This document shows, one piece after another, positions 39,018 through 47,903 of a DNA stretch of 64,000 bases (within the stretch, counting starts at the first letter, position 1; every line of letters starts with the position of its first letter). The notes under the pieces were generated by a model, which had not been told where the DNA came from, made no database searches, and saw nothing but the letters and a program-made list of their open reading frames with translations. The position numbers and the translations under genes are program-made. The DNA comes from Bradyrhizobium sp. Ghvi (lineage in GTDB: Bacteria > Pseudomonadota > Alphaproteobacteria > Rhizobiales > Xanthobacteraceae), in assembly GCF_900115265.1 (NCBI RefSeq), contig NZ_FOVU01000002.1, positions 372,001 to 436,000 of the forward strand. The letters are read 5' to 3'.

Positions 39018-40210
39018 TGCGTCTGCGAGGCTGCCGCTCGTCTCCACCTCAAACCTCAACCCGGCATGATCGACCAACCGGCTGATCAACTTGTGCTGCA
39101 TCGCTGCGCCGGGCGTCCACAGACCGGCTGGAACATCAGGCGCGTCACGCAACAGACAGATCGCGCATTCGGAAATCATCTTCGCGGTTGACGCATATCC
39201 GGGATCGAGATCGCCCTTCACCGCCGTGCGAACCTGACGGCCATCGGGCGCGATCGCGATATAGAGCAGGTCATAGTGACCAGCGTCGCGCTCTTGCTTC
39301 GACGGTCCCTCGCCTGGCTTGAGCGCTTCGGGGCCGGTCTTTTCGCTGTTGGCGGCCATCACGCGTTTAGCGTTGGCCAGCCCTTCGTCGCCCGGTCCCG
39401 TCAGCACCATCTCGTCATAGACAAAGTCCTTGCCGTAAGGGAATCCCATCAGCATGTTGGAGCGATGGACGTTGCGCGTGTTCAACGTCGCCATCGCGAA
39501 CGGGGCGGACCAGGATTGCAGGTCCTCCTCGAAAACCGGCTTGTTGCCGCGCGGCTGCTTGGGCCCTTGAAATCCAGGCGTGAGGGCGAAGGGTCCTTGA
39601 GGATCGACACCAGGCTGAGATCCTGCGCAACCGCTTCGAACGTGACCCTCGCGCTCGCCGACGTGCCGCCGGAGAACTTCCAGCTGAGGTCGCGCACGCG
39701 CCCTTTCACGCGCGACGCCGGTGCGCCGAACACGCGCCTTGCTTCCTCCTGCACGAAGAACGCGCCGAGCTCGAACGGCATGGAATCGAAGCCGCAGGAG
39801 AACATGATGCGCGCGCCGCTCGCCTTGGCCGCCGCCTCATGCCTGTCGATCATCTGCTTCAGCCAGATCGGCTCGCCACAGAGATCCATGTAGTCGGTAC
39901 CAGCCGCAACGCAGGCGGCAAGCAGATCGGAGCCGTAAAGCTGGTATGGACCGACCGTGGTGACGATCAGCTTCGCCTGTTCGACCATCGCTTGCAACGA
40001 GGCAGGATCGGCTGCGTCCGCCACGATGAGCGGCGTATCCGCAGGCGCGCCGATCGCATCACGAACCGAGGCGAGCTTGTCGCTGCTGCGCCCCGCCATC
40101 GCCCATGTCGGCGCCCCGTCACCCACATAGTTCTCAGCGAGATATTCGGCCACGAGCTGGCCGGTGTACCCGGTCGCACCATAGACGACGATGTCGAACT
40201 TTGCGGACAC
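38967..40210 (-). pseudogene. Frameshifted paralogue of the trans-acting enoyl-reductase-like gene
   Basis: Two frames together reproduce the neighbouring 392-residue protein. The 5' part (39594-40210) runs MSAKFDIVVYGATGYTGQL to VSILKDP; then a missing base near 39590-39594 shifts the frame. The continuation in the correct frame begins FALTPGF-like and shows NTRNVHRSNMLMGFPYGKDF, ending at 38967. In the intact copy the matching DNA is GCGAACGGATCGTTC; here it is GCGAAGGGTCCTTG, one base shorter. The NAD(P)-binding motif GATGYTG is kept. The C-terminus is also altered: it reads past the family end into a palindromic repeat. A sequencing error is possible, but otherwise this is a recently broken tandem duplicate. 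Confidence 0.85.
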
Positions 40211-40238
40211 GGATTACGCTTCCCCGGGATCGTAGCCC

Positions 40239-41417
40239 TTACGCTTCCACCTCGAATGTCAGGCCTGCATTATCCCGCAGCCGCTTGATCAGCTTATGCT
40301 GCATCGCCGCGCCCGGGGTCCAGAAGCCGCCGGCAACGTCCGGTGCATCACGCAGCATGCAGATCGCGCACTCCGAGATCATCTTCGAGGTCGATCCGTA
40401 GCCGGGGTCGCGGTCGCCGGCGACGCCGGCGCGAACCGCGCGGCCGTCGGGCGCGATCGCGACATAGAGCAGATTGAACAGCCCGTTCTCGCGCTCTTCC
40501 TTCGAGGGTCCCTCGCCCGGCTTCGGCGCGCTCGGACCGGTCTTTTCGGCATTGGCCGCCATCACGCGCTTGGCGTTGGCCTCGCCCTTATCGCCGGGTC
40601 CGGTCAAAACCATCTCGTCGTAGACGAACTCCTGGCCGTAGGGAAAGCCCATCAGCATGTTGGAGCGATGCACGTTGCGGGTGTTGATCAGTGCCATCAT
40701 GAAGGGCGCCGCCCAGGATTGCAGGTCATCCTCGACGAGCGGCTTGTTACCCTTCGGCTGCTTCGGGCCGGCAAAGCCCGGCGTCAGCGCGAACGGATCG
40801 TTCAGGATGGCAACGAGGCTCATGTCCTTGGCAACAGCGTCAAAGGTGGCCTTTGCACTCGCCGCGGTGCCGCCTGACAGCGTGCCGCGCATGTCGCGCA
40901 CGCGACCTTTCACGCGCGCGGCAGGCGCGCCGAACACGCGCTTGGCCTCTTCCTGCACGAAGAACGTACCGAGCTCGAACGGCACAGAGTCAAAGCCGCA
41001 GGAGAACACGATGCGTGCGCCGCTTTGCTTCGCGGCAGCCTCGTATTTGTCGATCATCTGCCGCATCCAGATCGGCTCGCCGCAGAGATCGAAATAATCC
41101 GTGCCTGTGGCGACGCAGGCGGCGAGCAGCTCTTCGCCATAGAGCTGATACGGACCGACCGTCGTGATCACCGACTTCGTGTGTTCCACCATCGCCTTCA
41201 GCGAAGCCGGATCGGAGGCATCGGCGACAATCAGCGGTGTAGCGGCAGGCGCGCCGATGGCGTCGCGCACGGATTTCAGCTTATCGAGGCTGCGGCCCGC
41301 CATCGCCCATTTCAGCGAGGTATCGCCCTTGTAATGCGCCGCCAGATATTCGGCGACGAGCTGCCCGGTGAAACCGGTCGCGCCATAGACAATGATGTCG
41401 AACTTCGCAGAGCTCAT
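40239..41417 (-). CDS. Saccharopine-dehydrogenase-family / trans-acting enoyl-reductase-like protein
   Basis: 392 residues. The N-terminal Rossmann domain has YGATGFTGQLVAEYL (11-25), and GRSLDKLKSVRDAIG and VGPYQLYG follow, as in the mycobacterial trans-acting enoyl reductase and related saccharopine-dehydrogenase-like proteins. DYFDLCGEPIW and FSCGFDSVPFELGT are further family signatures. These enzymes reduce double bonds in polyketide or lipid substrates in some bacteria; for this protein the substrate is unknown. It is the intact member of a tandem pair, upstream of the frameshifted copy (28-base gap), and downstream of the DUF169 gene. Confidence 0.88.
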   Translation of the reverse strand: MSSAKFDIIVYGATGFTGQLVAEYLAAHYKGDTSLKWAMAGRSLDKLKSVRDAIGAPAATPLIVADASDPASLKAMVEHTKSVITTVGPYQLYGEELLAACVATGTDYFDLCGEPIWMRQMIDKYEAAAKQSGARIVFSCGFDSVPFELGTFFVQEEAKRVFGAPAARVKGRVRDMRGTLSGGTAASAKATFDAVAKDMSLVAILNDPFALTPGFAGPKQPKGNKPLVEDDLQSWAAPFMMALINTRNVHRSNMLMGFPYGQEFVYDEMVLTGPGDKGEANAKRVMAANAEKTGPSAPKPGEGPSKEERENGLFNLLYVAIAPDGRAVRAGVAGDRDPGYGSTSKMISECAICMLRDAPDVAGGFWTPGAAMQHKLIKRLRDNAGLTFEVEA

Positions 41418-41426
41418 GGTCGGCCT

Positions 41427-42209
41427 TTACTTCTTTGCGTAACTCACGCCCATGCCGGCACGGACGTCGCTTTGAATTCCATAGGGCGGGATCGGATAGC
41501 GCAGGCCGTTCTTGGCCAGCGCCTTCATGCCCTCAATCGCCTTGGCGAGATGCGCAGGCTTCAAGGCCATCAGCATCTCCTCGTCCGGCACGCCGCCATA
41601 GCGCCGTTCGGCATAGCATGGCAAGGACAGGCTGGGCTCGCCTGATTTGAGCGCCCGCCCCCAGGAATCCGCACAGGCGGTCTCGCCGACCACGCCCCAT
41701 TCGAACTTCCTGTAGCCGGTATATTGCAGCCCGTTGATCAGGATGATCATCTGGCCGGGCGTCGCGTAGACGAGACAAATGTCGGGCGGATTGAGCCGGC
41801 CACTTGCGAGCGGACTGACCGCGAGCGCCTGATACCGACCGAACGGCACCACGTCCAAAGCTTCCTGGCGCTTGCGCGCATCCTCTGCCGTGCCGTGCCA
41901 GACGCCGACATAGTTTTCTCCCGCGAGCCATTTCTCGTCCTGTGGCGCCAGGCCAATCACCGCGCGGCACTGGCTGCCGACAAGATCCTCTCCAGTAATG
42001 CCGACGGTCCATCCGAGCCGCGAGGCCATGCTGACGATCTGATCGGTGGTATGGATCGCGTTCGGCCGCCGGATTTTCGGGATCGCCTCCATGTCCGCAA
42101 CGTGCGCGAACAGCTTCATGCCTATTACCGTCGTCTTCAGCCGCAACAGGCTGTTGAGATCGGCGACGAGGCCGCTAAGCTCGATCGTATCAGCGGCTTC
42201 CTGCTGCAT
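41427..42209 (-). CDS. DUF169 family protein
   Basis: 260 residues. The sequence has the DUF169 marks: TTVIGMKLF near the start, a CR-pair (VGSQCRAVIGL), PPDICLVYATPGQMIILINGLQY, and VPCYAERRYG-like SLPCYAERRYGG. Function of the family is not known; members occur in many anaerobes and some proteobacteria. The start at 42209 has the excellent ribosome site GGGAGG five bases before ATG. The gene is ten bases ahead of the enoyl-reductase-like gene, so one transcript with it is likely. Confidence 0.85.
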   Translation of the reverse strand: MQQEAADTIELSGLVADLNSLLRLKTTVIGMKLFAHVADMEAIPKIRRPNAIHTTDQIVSMASRLGWTVGITGEDLVGSQCRAVIGLAPQDEKWLAGENYVGVWHGTAEDARKRQEALDVVPFGRYQALAVSPLASGRLNPPDICLVYATPGQMIILINGLQYTGYRKFEWGVVGETACADSWGRALKSGEPSLSLPCYAERRYGGVPDEEMLMALKPAHLAKAIEGMKALAKNGLRYPIPPYGIQSDVRAGMGVSYAKK

Positions 42210-42250
42210 GGCATCCTCCCGACGCGGACGTTTTGCTTCTGAGCCCCGTT

Positions 42251-43018
42251 CTAGTCCTTGGCCGGCCCGGGAAGCAACTCGCTGGTTCTGCCCATGAGGC
42301 GGTAGGCCACAAGGCCGATCCATTCGCGCATGGCCACGTCGGTGCGGTCAAAACCATCCCGGGCGGTGTTTGTGAAAGAGAGCAGATCATCGCGACCGCC
42401 CATCCGCCAGTCGACGGGATAGGCCTCGACGTCGAATCCGGCCTTGCGAAAAATGCCCATCGAACGCGGCATGTGATAGGCCGAGGTGATCAGCAGCCAG
42501 CGCTCGCCCGGCTTCGGCGCGACCAGGCGCTTGGTGAAGATCGCATTCTCGTAGGTGTTGCGCGAGTCCCGTTCGACGATCAGACGCTCCTTCGGGATGC
42601 CGATGCTTTCCAGGATCGGGACCGAATAATCGGCCTCCCTGGGGCCGGTCGAAATCAGGTTCGCAGAACCCCCCGTGAAAACGATCCGCGCATTCGGATA
42701 TCGGCGCGTAAGCTCGGCCGGCGCGAACAGGCGATCAGCCGCGTGTGGGACCACCGGCGCGTGATGCGCCGCCGACAGATCGGTATCGACGGAGCCGCCC
42801 AGCACGATGATGCCGTCGGGCGCACCGCGCGACGGATTCCACGGGGGAAAGCGCGACTCCAGCGGAAAGAGCAAGAGATTGCCCAGCGGCGAAAAGGCGG
42901 CGAGTGCGAGCATGACCAGCGTGATCGCGGCCAGTTTCCGGCCGAGCCCGGCAAAGCGCGTCGCCATCAGCACGATCGCGATGATCCCGAGCTCGACCAG
43001 AAGATTGATCGGCAACAC
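42251..43018 (-). CDS. YdcF/ElyC-like DUF218 membrane protein
   Basis: 255 residues from a GTG at 43018. One or two N-terminal helices are followed by the DUF218 domain with DGIIVLGGSVDTDLSA, RYPNARIVFTGGSANLI, ERDSRNTYENAIFTKRL and WLLITSAYHMPRSMGIFRKAGFDVEAYPVDWR. ElyC/YdcF proteins act at the cell-envelope lipid carrier step, but roles vary. The true N-terminus may be longer: in-frame sequence upstream encodes RFLLFFVLSKTLGAAVLP, which fits the family start, yet has no ATG, GTG or TTG. A CTG at 43054 lies six bases after GCGAGG. See findings. Confidence 0.88.
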   Translation of the reverse strand: MLPINLLVELGIIAIVLMATRFAGLGRKLAAITLVMLALAAFSPLGNLLLFPLESRFPPWNPSRGAPDGIIVLGGSVDTDLSAAHHAPVVPHAADRLFAPAELTRRYPNARIVFTGGSANLISTGPREADYSVPILESIGIPKERLIVERDSRNTYENAIFTKRLVAPKPGERWLLITSAYHMPRSMGIFRKAGFDVEAYPVDWRMGGRDDLLSFTNTARDGFDRTDVAMREWIGLVAYRLMGRTSELLPGPAKD

Positions 43019-43091
43019 GGCCGCCCCGAGCGTCTTGGAAAGAACGAAGAACAGGAGAAACCTCGCTTGAATGATCGTGCTGGTGACACGC

Positions 43092-43157
43092 GGGCTTGAC
43101 CCGCCCGCCTGTCTTCAGAAATCTTCTTGGAAGAGGATCGATCGCGGGGTCAAGCCC
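43092..43157. repeat. Partial palindromic repeat (GGGCTTGACCC arms)
   Basis: GGGCTTGACCC at 43092-43102 and its inverse GGGTCAAGCCC at 43147-43157. These match the GGGCTTGACCG end module of the repeat at 38918-39017. It lies in the promoter gap between ydcF-like and formamidase genes. Confidence 0.65.
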
Positions 43158-43197
43158 GGCAACAGCGAGATCTCGTGAAACCGATTGGACGCGGCAA

Positions 43198-44139
43198 ATG
43201 ACCCAGCACCACTTGCATTCAAGTCCCGAAACCTGCCATTGGGGCTTCTTTGAAGCCGCGCTCAAACCCGTCCTCACCATCGCCAGCGGCGACGAGGTGA
43301 CCGTCGATACCATCAGCGGCGGCCCGGACATTTTGCCCGACCGCAGCAAGTTTCACATTCCGCCGGAGATGTTCGAGGTTCATGCCAAGAACGAACGCAT
43401 GCTCCCCGGCCATATCCTGACCGGCCCGATCGCGGTCGAAGGCGCCGAGCCCGGCGATGTCCTCGCAGTCGAGATCCTCGACGTCCGGCTGCGCCAGGAC
43501 TGGGGCTGGAATCTGATCAAGCCGTTGTCGGGCACCCTGCCCGACGACTTCCACGAGACGCGCATTCTCAATATCCCGCTGGACCAGACCCGGATGGTCG
43601 GCCGGATGCCCTGGGGCCTCGACCTGCCCCTCAAACCGTTCTTCGGGGTGATGGGCGTGTCGCCGCCGCCCGCCTGGGGCCGCATTTCCTCGCTCGTGCC
43701 ACGCGCCATGGGCGGCAATCTCGACAACAAGGAGCTCGGCGCCGGCGCCACGTTGTATCTGCCGGTGTTCGTCCCCGGCGCGATGTTCTCCTGCGGCGAC
43801 GGCCATGGCGTTCAGGGCGACGGTGAGGTCTGCGTCACCGCGATCGAGACGGCGTTGCAGGGCCGCTTCCGCCTGACGCTGCGCAAGGATTTGCGGTTCG
43901 ATTATCCGCGAGCGGAAACGCCGACCCACTACATGACGATGGCGATGGACCCGGACCTCGACCAATGCGCGGTGCGGGCGCTGCGCGACATGATCGTTCT
44001 GCTCGGCGAGATCAGGGGTCTGTCGCGTGAGGACGCCTACACGCTGTGCAGTCTCGCGGCCGATTTGCGGGTCACCCAGACCGTCAATGGGTCCAAGGGC
44101 ATCCATTGCATGATCGAGAAAGCGATCGTGCACGGCTGA
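43198..44139 (+). CDS. Acetamidase/formamidase family protein
   Basis: 313 residues of the FmdA/AmdA fold. Signatures are HPGHILTGPIAVEGAEPGDVLAVEILDV-like LPGHILTGPIAVEGAEPG (about 68-85), the region PKPFFGVMGVSP, and the zinc/active-site block FVPGAMFSCGDGHGVQGDGEVC. Family enzymes hydrolyse formamide or acetamide to ammonia and the acid. The precise amide is unknown. The start at 43198 (MTQHHLHSSPETCHWGFFE) fits the family's opening 'H-x-G-F'. No transport genes for amides adjoin. Confidence 0.92.
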   Translation: MTQHHLHSSPETCHWGFFEAALKPVLTIASGDEVTVDTISGGPDILPDRSKFHIPPEMFEVHAKNERMLPGHILTGPIAVEGAEPGDVLAVEILDVRLRQDWGWNLIKPLSGTLPDDFHETRILNIPLDQTRMVGRMPWGLDLPLKPFFGVMGVSPPPAWGRISSLVPRAMGGNLDNKELGAGATLYLPVFVPGAMFSCGDGHGVQGDGEVCVTAIETALQGRFRLTLRKDLRFDYPRAETPTHYMTMAMDPDLDQCAVRALRDMIVLLGEIRGLSREDAYTLCSLAADLRVTQTVNGSKGIHCMIEKAIVHG

Positions 44140-44338
44140 ACCCCGCCCGCACCTCCTGACCTGCCGAAGCCTCACAGCCGCCCGGGATTCCGCGCGGCAC
44201 GCGCGAGCGCGGGCATTTCCCCAGCGATTCCAAAGCGCTGAACCACCGTCCAGCCCGGATTTGACTTCCACCCCCGAACCTAAATAGAGTCTTAATCGTT
44301 ACTTTTATGTACCCGAGTAAGAGGCTAGCGTTCGGGCC

Positions 44339-44536
44339 ATGGCCACCGAAAAAGCCGAGACTGACCGCATTCCCGTAACCTTGGCGCTCTCGACCATCAC
44401 CTACCTGGAGAAGTTGGTGAGACAGGGCACCCACGGCACCAGCGTTCCCGGCGTCGCACGGACATTGATCGAAGAAGGCATTCGTCTCGCCATCAAGGAC
44501 GGGCTTTTGTCGATTCGCGACAATGGCAGGACGTGA
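44339..44536 (+). CDS. Small protein, possibly ribbon-helix-helix-like
   Basis: 65 residues: ATEKAETDRIPVTLALSTIT then YLEKLVRQGTHGTSVPGVARTLIEEGIRLAIKDG. A short beta strand with alternating residues followed by two helices is the ribbon-helix-helix layout, but no strong match is recalled, so DNA binding is only an inference. The start ATG has no strong ribosome site. It precedes the GcrA-type regulator on the same strand (72 bases). Confidence 0.65.
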   Translation: MATEKAETDRIPVTLALSTITYLEKLVRQGTHGTSVPGVARTLIEEGIRLAIKDGLLSIRDNGRT

Positions 44537-44608
44537 ACGCGCATTGAACGTGAAGCGGACGGATCTCGGCGCCTGATGGCCAGATGTCGCAACCTGGGAC
44601 CGTTACAA

Positions 44609-45097
44609 ATGCCTGTGCTCTCACCAACATGGACCGTTGAACGAATTGAGCTGTTGAAGCGGCACTTCGAGGATGGCCTGTCCTGCCGCGAGATCGCCGC
44701 GGACATCGGCGTCAGCCGCAATGCCGTGATCGGTAAGCTGTCGCGATTGAATCTCACGCGCGGCCGCGCGGTCGACGAACGCAGAGTCCAAGACAGAAGT
44801 CCGGACAGGACGAGCGCGCCGCGCGCTCCGAAAGCCGTGCCCCGACTGCAATTCGAAATGCTCGCCACGATCTACGCCGAAACGAACGCACCCGTAGCGA
44901 CCGGGCCGATCGACGAAGCCAATCGCTGCTCGCTGATGGAGCTCGGCGAATACAGTTGTCGCTGGCCCATTTCGACGCCGGGGGCCGAGGATTTCTGCTT
45001 CTGCGGCAATGCTGCGCATGACGGCCAGCCCTATTGTACCGGGCACAGCCGCCTCGCCTATCGGCCGAACTCGCGCGCGCGTGTCGTACGCAGCTGA
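44609..45097 (+). CDS. GcrA-family cell-cycle regulator (paralogue)
   Basis: 162 residues. GcrA binds sigma-70 and activates methylation-dependent cell-cycle promoters in alphaproteobacteria. The N-terminal HTH is clear: WTVERIELLKRHFEDGLSCR, then EIAADIGVSRNAVIGKLSRLNL. The C-terminal sigma-interacting domain has the Cys pattern RCSLMELGEYSCRWP, FCFCGNAAHDG and PYCTGHSRLAYRP. The HTH leader MPVLSPTWTVERI is longer and more divergent than the canonical MSWTDERVELLKKLW, and the middle linker is short, so this is probably a second, divergent GcrA copy. Start 44609. Confidence 0.88.
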   Translation: MPVLSPTWTVERIELLKRHFEDGLSCREIAADIGVSRNAVIGKLSRLNLTRGRAVDERRVQDRSPDRTSAPRAPKAVPRLQFEMLATIYAETNAPVATGPIDEANRCSLMELGEYSCRWPISTPGAEDFCFCGNAAHDGQPYCTGHSRLAYRPNSRARVVRS

Positions 45098-45122
45098 ACC
45101 GCAACGTACGCCCACAACGAAA

Positions 45123-45150
45123 AACCTCCGGCAGGGCACTACCGGAGGTT
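45123..45150 (+). terminator. Hairpin terminator after the GcrA-type gene
   Basis: A 9-bp stem, AACCTCCGG (45123-45131) with CCGGAGGTT (45142-45150), and a 10-base loop, 25 bases after the stop. It lacks a long T-run on the plus strand. Bases 45151-45316 show nothing else. Confidence 0.65.
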
Positions 45151-45316
45151 CTTGGAGGCTTAGCGTGAAGCTAAGAGCCGTGACTTTCGAAATCGGCTGA
45201 GCACTATATAGCTGAGCAACTCAGGTAAGTAAATAAGATTGGTGACGATCGAATCGCATAGCTCGTCTTCGTCGTTCGCGCAGGAGAGGCCTGATTTTGA
45301 AAATCAGGGGCCCATC

Positions 45317-45347
45317 AAAAAAACCCCGGCGGTCGCCCGCCGGGGTT
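45317..45347 (-). terminator. Strong rho-independent terminator of the porin gene
   Basis: An 11-bp stem, AACCCCGGCGG (45322-45332) with CCGCCGGGGTT (45337-45347), and a 4-base loop, followed on the minus strand by seven Ts. It is 27 bases downstream of the porin stop. Confidence 0.92.
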
Positions 45348-45373
45348 CTCTGATCGATTTCTACGATCGGTGA

Positions 45374-46954
45374 TCAGAAGTTGCGCTGGGCGCGCAGCAT
45401 CATGGTGACCGAGTTCTGGTCCTTCAGCTCGTACACGGCGGCCGGCTTTGCAGCAGAGGCGAAACCGTTCGGAGTGCTCGGCGTAGTGATCGTGCCCGAG
45501 TACTTCTGATCCAGACGCGACCAGCTCACGTCGGCCGTGAACGCCAGGTTCTTCACCGGGGTCCAGACGGTGTTGACACCGAGGACGCCGAAGTTGAAGT
45601 CCGGGTTACAGGTCGCACCGGGGTTCGCGATAGCAGCGAAGTTGGCGCAGATCAGGCTCTTGCCAGTCGAGCCGTAGCTCGCCGAAGCATAACCGCCATA
45701 GATGGCGCTCGCCCAGTAGGGGCTCCAGTTGTGGGTGTACGAACCGCGGACGCCCCAGGTCTTGACGGTATCGATGCCGGTGCCAGTTCCGAAGACGCCA
45801 TCAGCAAGACCGGCGAAGCCGACGCTCTGATACGCCGAGCCGCTGCCGCTGAACATGAAGAAGCTCTGCGGAAACAGGCTCTGGAAGTTGTAACGCGTCG
45901 CACCGTCCGTGTAGACGGCCTGCAGGTTGATGTTGTCGCCCGCACCGGTCGGGATGTTCTTGATCGACAACGAACCCTGCACAGCCCAGCCCCACTTGTC
46001 CGACGGATGACCCGAGGGCTCCGTCGAGCCGTAGTAACCGGCGTGAAGGTCATGCGCAGCGACCGACAGCTGGGCGAGACCCCAAGCCTGGTCGACACGG
46101 ACCGCACCGGTGATATCGGGAACGCGCGTTCCACCCCAATCGTTGACGCCGTACTGGCCCTGGATGAGAGCAGCAGCAGCGGCGGCACTAGCCGAAGTCA
46201 CGGTCGGGAGACCGGTCGAACCGCTGACCGAACCAGAAGCCGAGAAGCCGTTGACGTTCCACAGGTTCGACTGGCCGTTGTTCGCCGACGTCTCCTCCTC
46301 CAACGCGATCGAACCGGTGATGCCCTGGCCGAAGTCAGCGGTGTAAGCCAGCTGATTGATACCGTTGACGTGATTGCTGCCGCCCGGAATGGTATCGGGA
46401 CCGCCAGCCGGATAGCTCTGCCAAGGTGCGTCGAAGATCGAGACCGTGCGGCCGAAGGTGAAGCCCGCGAACTGGATGAACGCATGGTAGAGGCCGAGCG
46501 TAGCACCGCCACCACCGAACGACGTACCACCAGTGGGCGCCGAGGTGTTTTGCGTCCCGGTGACGGTGTCATAGCTGAAGATCATGTCAGCGTAGGTACG
46601 GACGACGCCGTACTCGGTCGCCGTACGCGTATCGACGTTCAGGTCCATACGAGCGCGGGTGTAGAAGTAGTTGGTCAGGCGGTTGTTCGAACCGCCGTTG
46701 TTGCTCGAAGTGGGCGCATTCTGGTTGAAACCATAGTCGCCAGCGCCGCCGAAAATCGCGTCGGCGCGGACGTAACCACCCAGCTTGATGCAGGTGTCGG
46801 TGCCCGGCATGTAGTAGAAACCCGCACCATACAGGGAGCAGATCTTCACGTATTCGACCGCCTTGGCCTTGAGCGGAAGATCAGCTGCCTGCGCTCCACC
46901 GACGGCGATCAGACCCGCCGCAGTGCCGAGCAAAAGGCTCTTCACCACTTTCAT
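45374..46954 (-). CDS. Porin (Porin_2 / alphaproteobacterial outer-membrane porin)
   Basis: 526 residues, larger than the usual 16-strand Porin_2 members because of low-complexity Gly/Ser/Asn loops. A signal peptide (MKVVKSLLLGTAAGLIAVGGAQA, cut before ADLP) is followed by the family start AVEYVKICSLYGAGFYYMPGTDTCIKLGGYVRAD. That stretch includes the CSLYG and GTDTCIK cysteine pair. Alternating beta strands run to the C-terminal aromatic (LRAQRNF), needed for BAM assembly. It forms a water-filled outer-membrane channel. The gene stands alone, with its own terminator and a long promoter gap. Confidence 0.94.
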   Translation of the reverse strand: MKVVKSLLLGTAAGLIAVGGAQAADLPLKAKAVEYVKICSLYGAGFYYMPGTDTCIKLGGYVRADAIFGGAGDYGFNQNAPTSSNNGGSNNRLTNYFYTRARMDLNVDTRTATEYGVVRTYADMIFSYDTVTGTQNTSAPTGGTSFGGGGATLGLYHAFIQFAGFTFGRTVSIFDAPWQSYPAGGPDTIPGGSNHVNGINQLAYTADFGQGITGSIALEEETSANNGQSNLWNVNGFSASGSVSGSTGLPTVTSASAAAAAALIQGQYGVNDWGGTRVPDITGAVRVDQAWGLAQLSVAAHDLHAGYYGSTEPSGHPSDKWGWAVQGSLSIKNIPTGAGDNINLQAVYTDGATRYNFQSLFPQSFFMFSGSGSAYQSVGFAGLADGVFGTGTGIDTVKTWGVRGSYTHNWSPYWASAIYGGYASASYGSTGKSLICANFAAIANPGATCNPDFNFGVLGVNTVWTPVKNLAFTADVSWSRLDQKYSGTITTPSTPNGFASAAKPAAVYELKDQNSVTMMLRAQRNF

Positions 46955-47360
46955 TTAAAACCTCCAAGTTGCTCATTTTACGGAGACCGGACCGTAAGGC
47001 CCCCCAGATCCCCGTCTCTTCAAATCCGCTCGGCCGCTTCGCGCTTTCGGACGTACCCGCATTCGACGCGAGGGACGTGAGCGAACCACCTGCAACGGGA
47101 CGATCGAGAACCCCCCACCGTCGCGGATCAATATGCCTGCGCCGTTCCGTTAATCAAAATAGTTTATTAGATAAGCTTTGTGGTTTCGCTAACGCTGTGT
47201 CGGCAGAGCAACACTCGACGTAGCCCAAGCCTGACCGAATCATATTTGTAGTTTCTGTGACACAATTACCCTGCTCTGCACTTGCGTCAGAGCAGAGTTG
47301 CGTGGACTATGCCCCGGCACAAACAATGATCGGAAAGAGATCACTTGCGGGAGTGACGCT
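46955..47360. other. Porin-marR intergenic region
   Basis: 406 bases between the two divergent genes. It holds the porin 5' leader (with the ribosome site TTGGAGG before the ATG) and AT-rich sequence at 47140-47180 (minus strand TTGATT, then CATATT 16 bases on), a possible porin promoter. No gene was accepted here. Confidence 0.5.
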
Positions 47361-47867
47361 GTGTCAGCGACGAGGAAAGAAGGGGCGCGCCTCCGCTCCG
47401 TCGGCAATCTCGATATCATCAGGCGTTTCACCTGGGAGATATCGTCGATCAACATGTATCTGGAGGAGTTGCGTCAGTTCTGGGCGAGAACGCTGGGCAT
47501 CAGTGGACCGCAATGGCTGATCCTGATGGCGATTTCGGACCTCGACAAGGATGATGGCGTCCCCGTCAACGTGGTCTCGAAGCTCCTCCACGTCGATCCG
47601 TCGTTCGTCACCACCCAATCCAAGCTGCTGGAGAAGAAGGGCCTGCTGCGCCGCCGTCCCTCGCCGACCGACGCACGCGTGGTGCGGCTGTCGCTGGTTG
47701 AGAAAACGCAAAAGCACATCGCCAGCCTCAACGAGCAGTACAAGACGATTCGCGAATTCGTCTTCCAGGAGTTCGACGAGAACGAGCTGACCGAGTTCAC
47801 CGCCAAGCTCGCGACGCTGAAGACCCGTCTCGAGAAGGCGTGCGTCCGGATCTCCCTCGATTTCTAA
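47361..47867 (+). CDS. MarR-family transcriptional regulator
   Basis: 168 residues from a GTG at 47361 preceded by GGGAG. The winged helix is visible: WLILMAISDLDKDDGVPVNVVSKLLHVDPSFVTTQSKLLEKKGLLRRRPSPTDARVVRLSL, with the DxR wing. An N-terminal helix (FTWEISSINMYLEELRQFWARTLGISGPQW) and C-terminal helices complete the dimer fold. The ligand is unknown. It is convergent with the hydrolase gene and divergent from the porin gene, either of which it may regulate. Confidence 0.88.
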   Translation: MSATRKEGARLRSVGNLDIIRRFTWEISSINMYLEELRQFWARTLGISGPQWLILMAISDLDKDDGVPVNVVSKLLHVDPSFVTTQSKLLEKKGLLRRRPSPTDARVVRLSLVEKTQKHIASLNEQYKTIREFVFQEFDENELTEFTAKLATLKTRLEKACVRISLDF

Positions 47868-47903
47868 GGCGCGGATGCGTCTCTCGGCCCGGAGAGATCG
47901 CGC

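Noticed and set aside
45731..47080. 449-codon plus-strand frame opposite the porin
   Set aside because: Antisense of a porin gene with signal peptide and terminator; no independent support.
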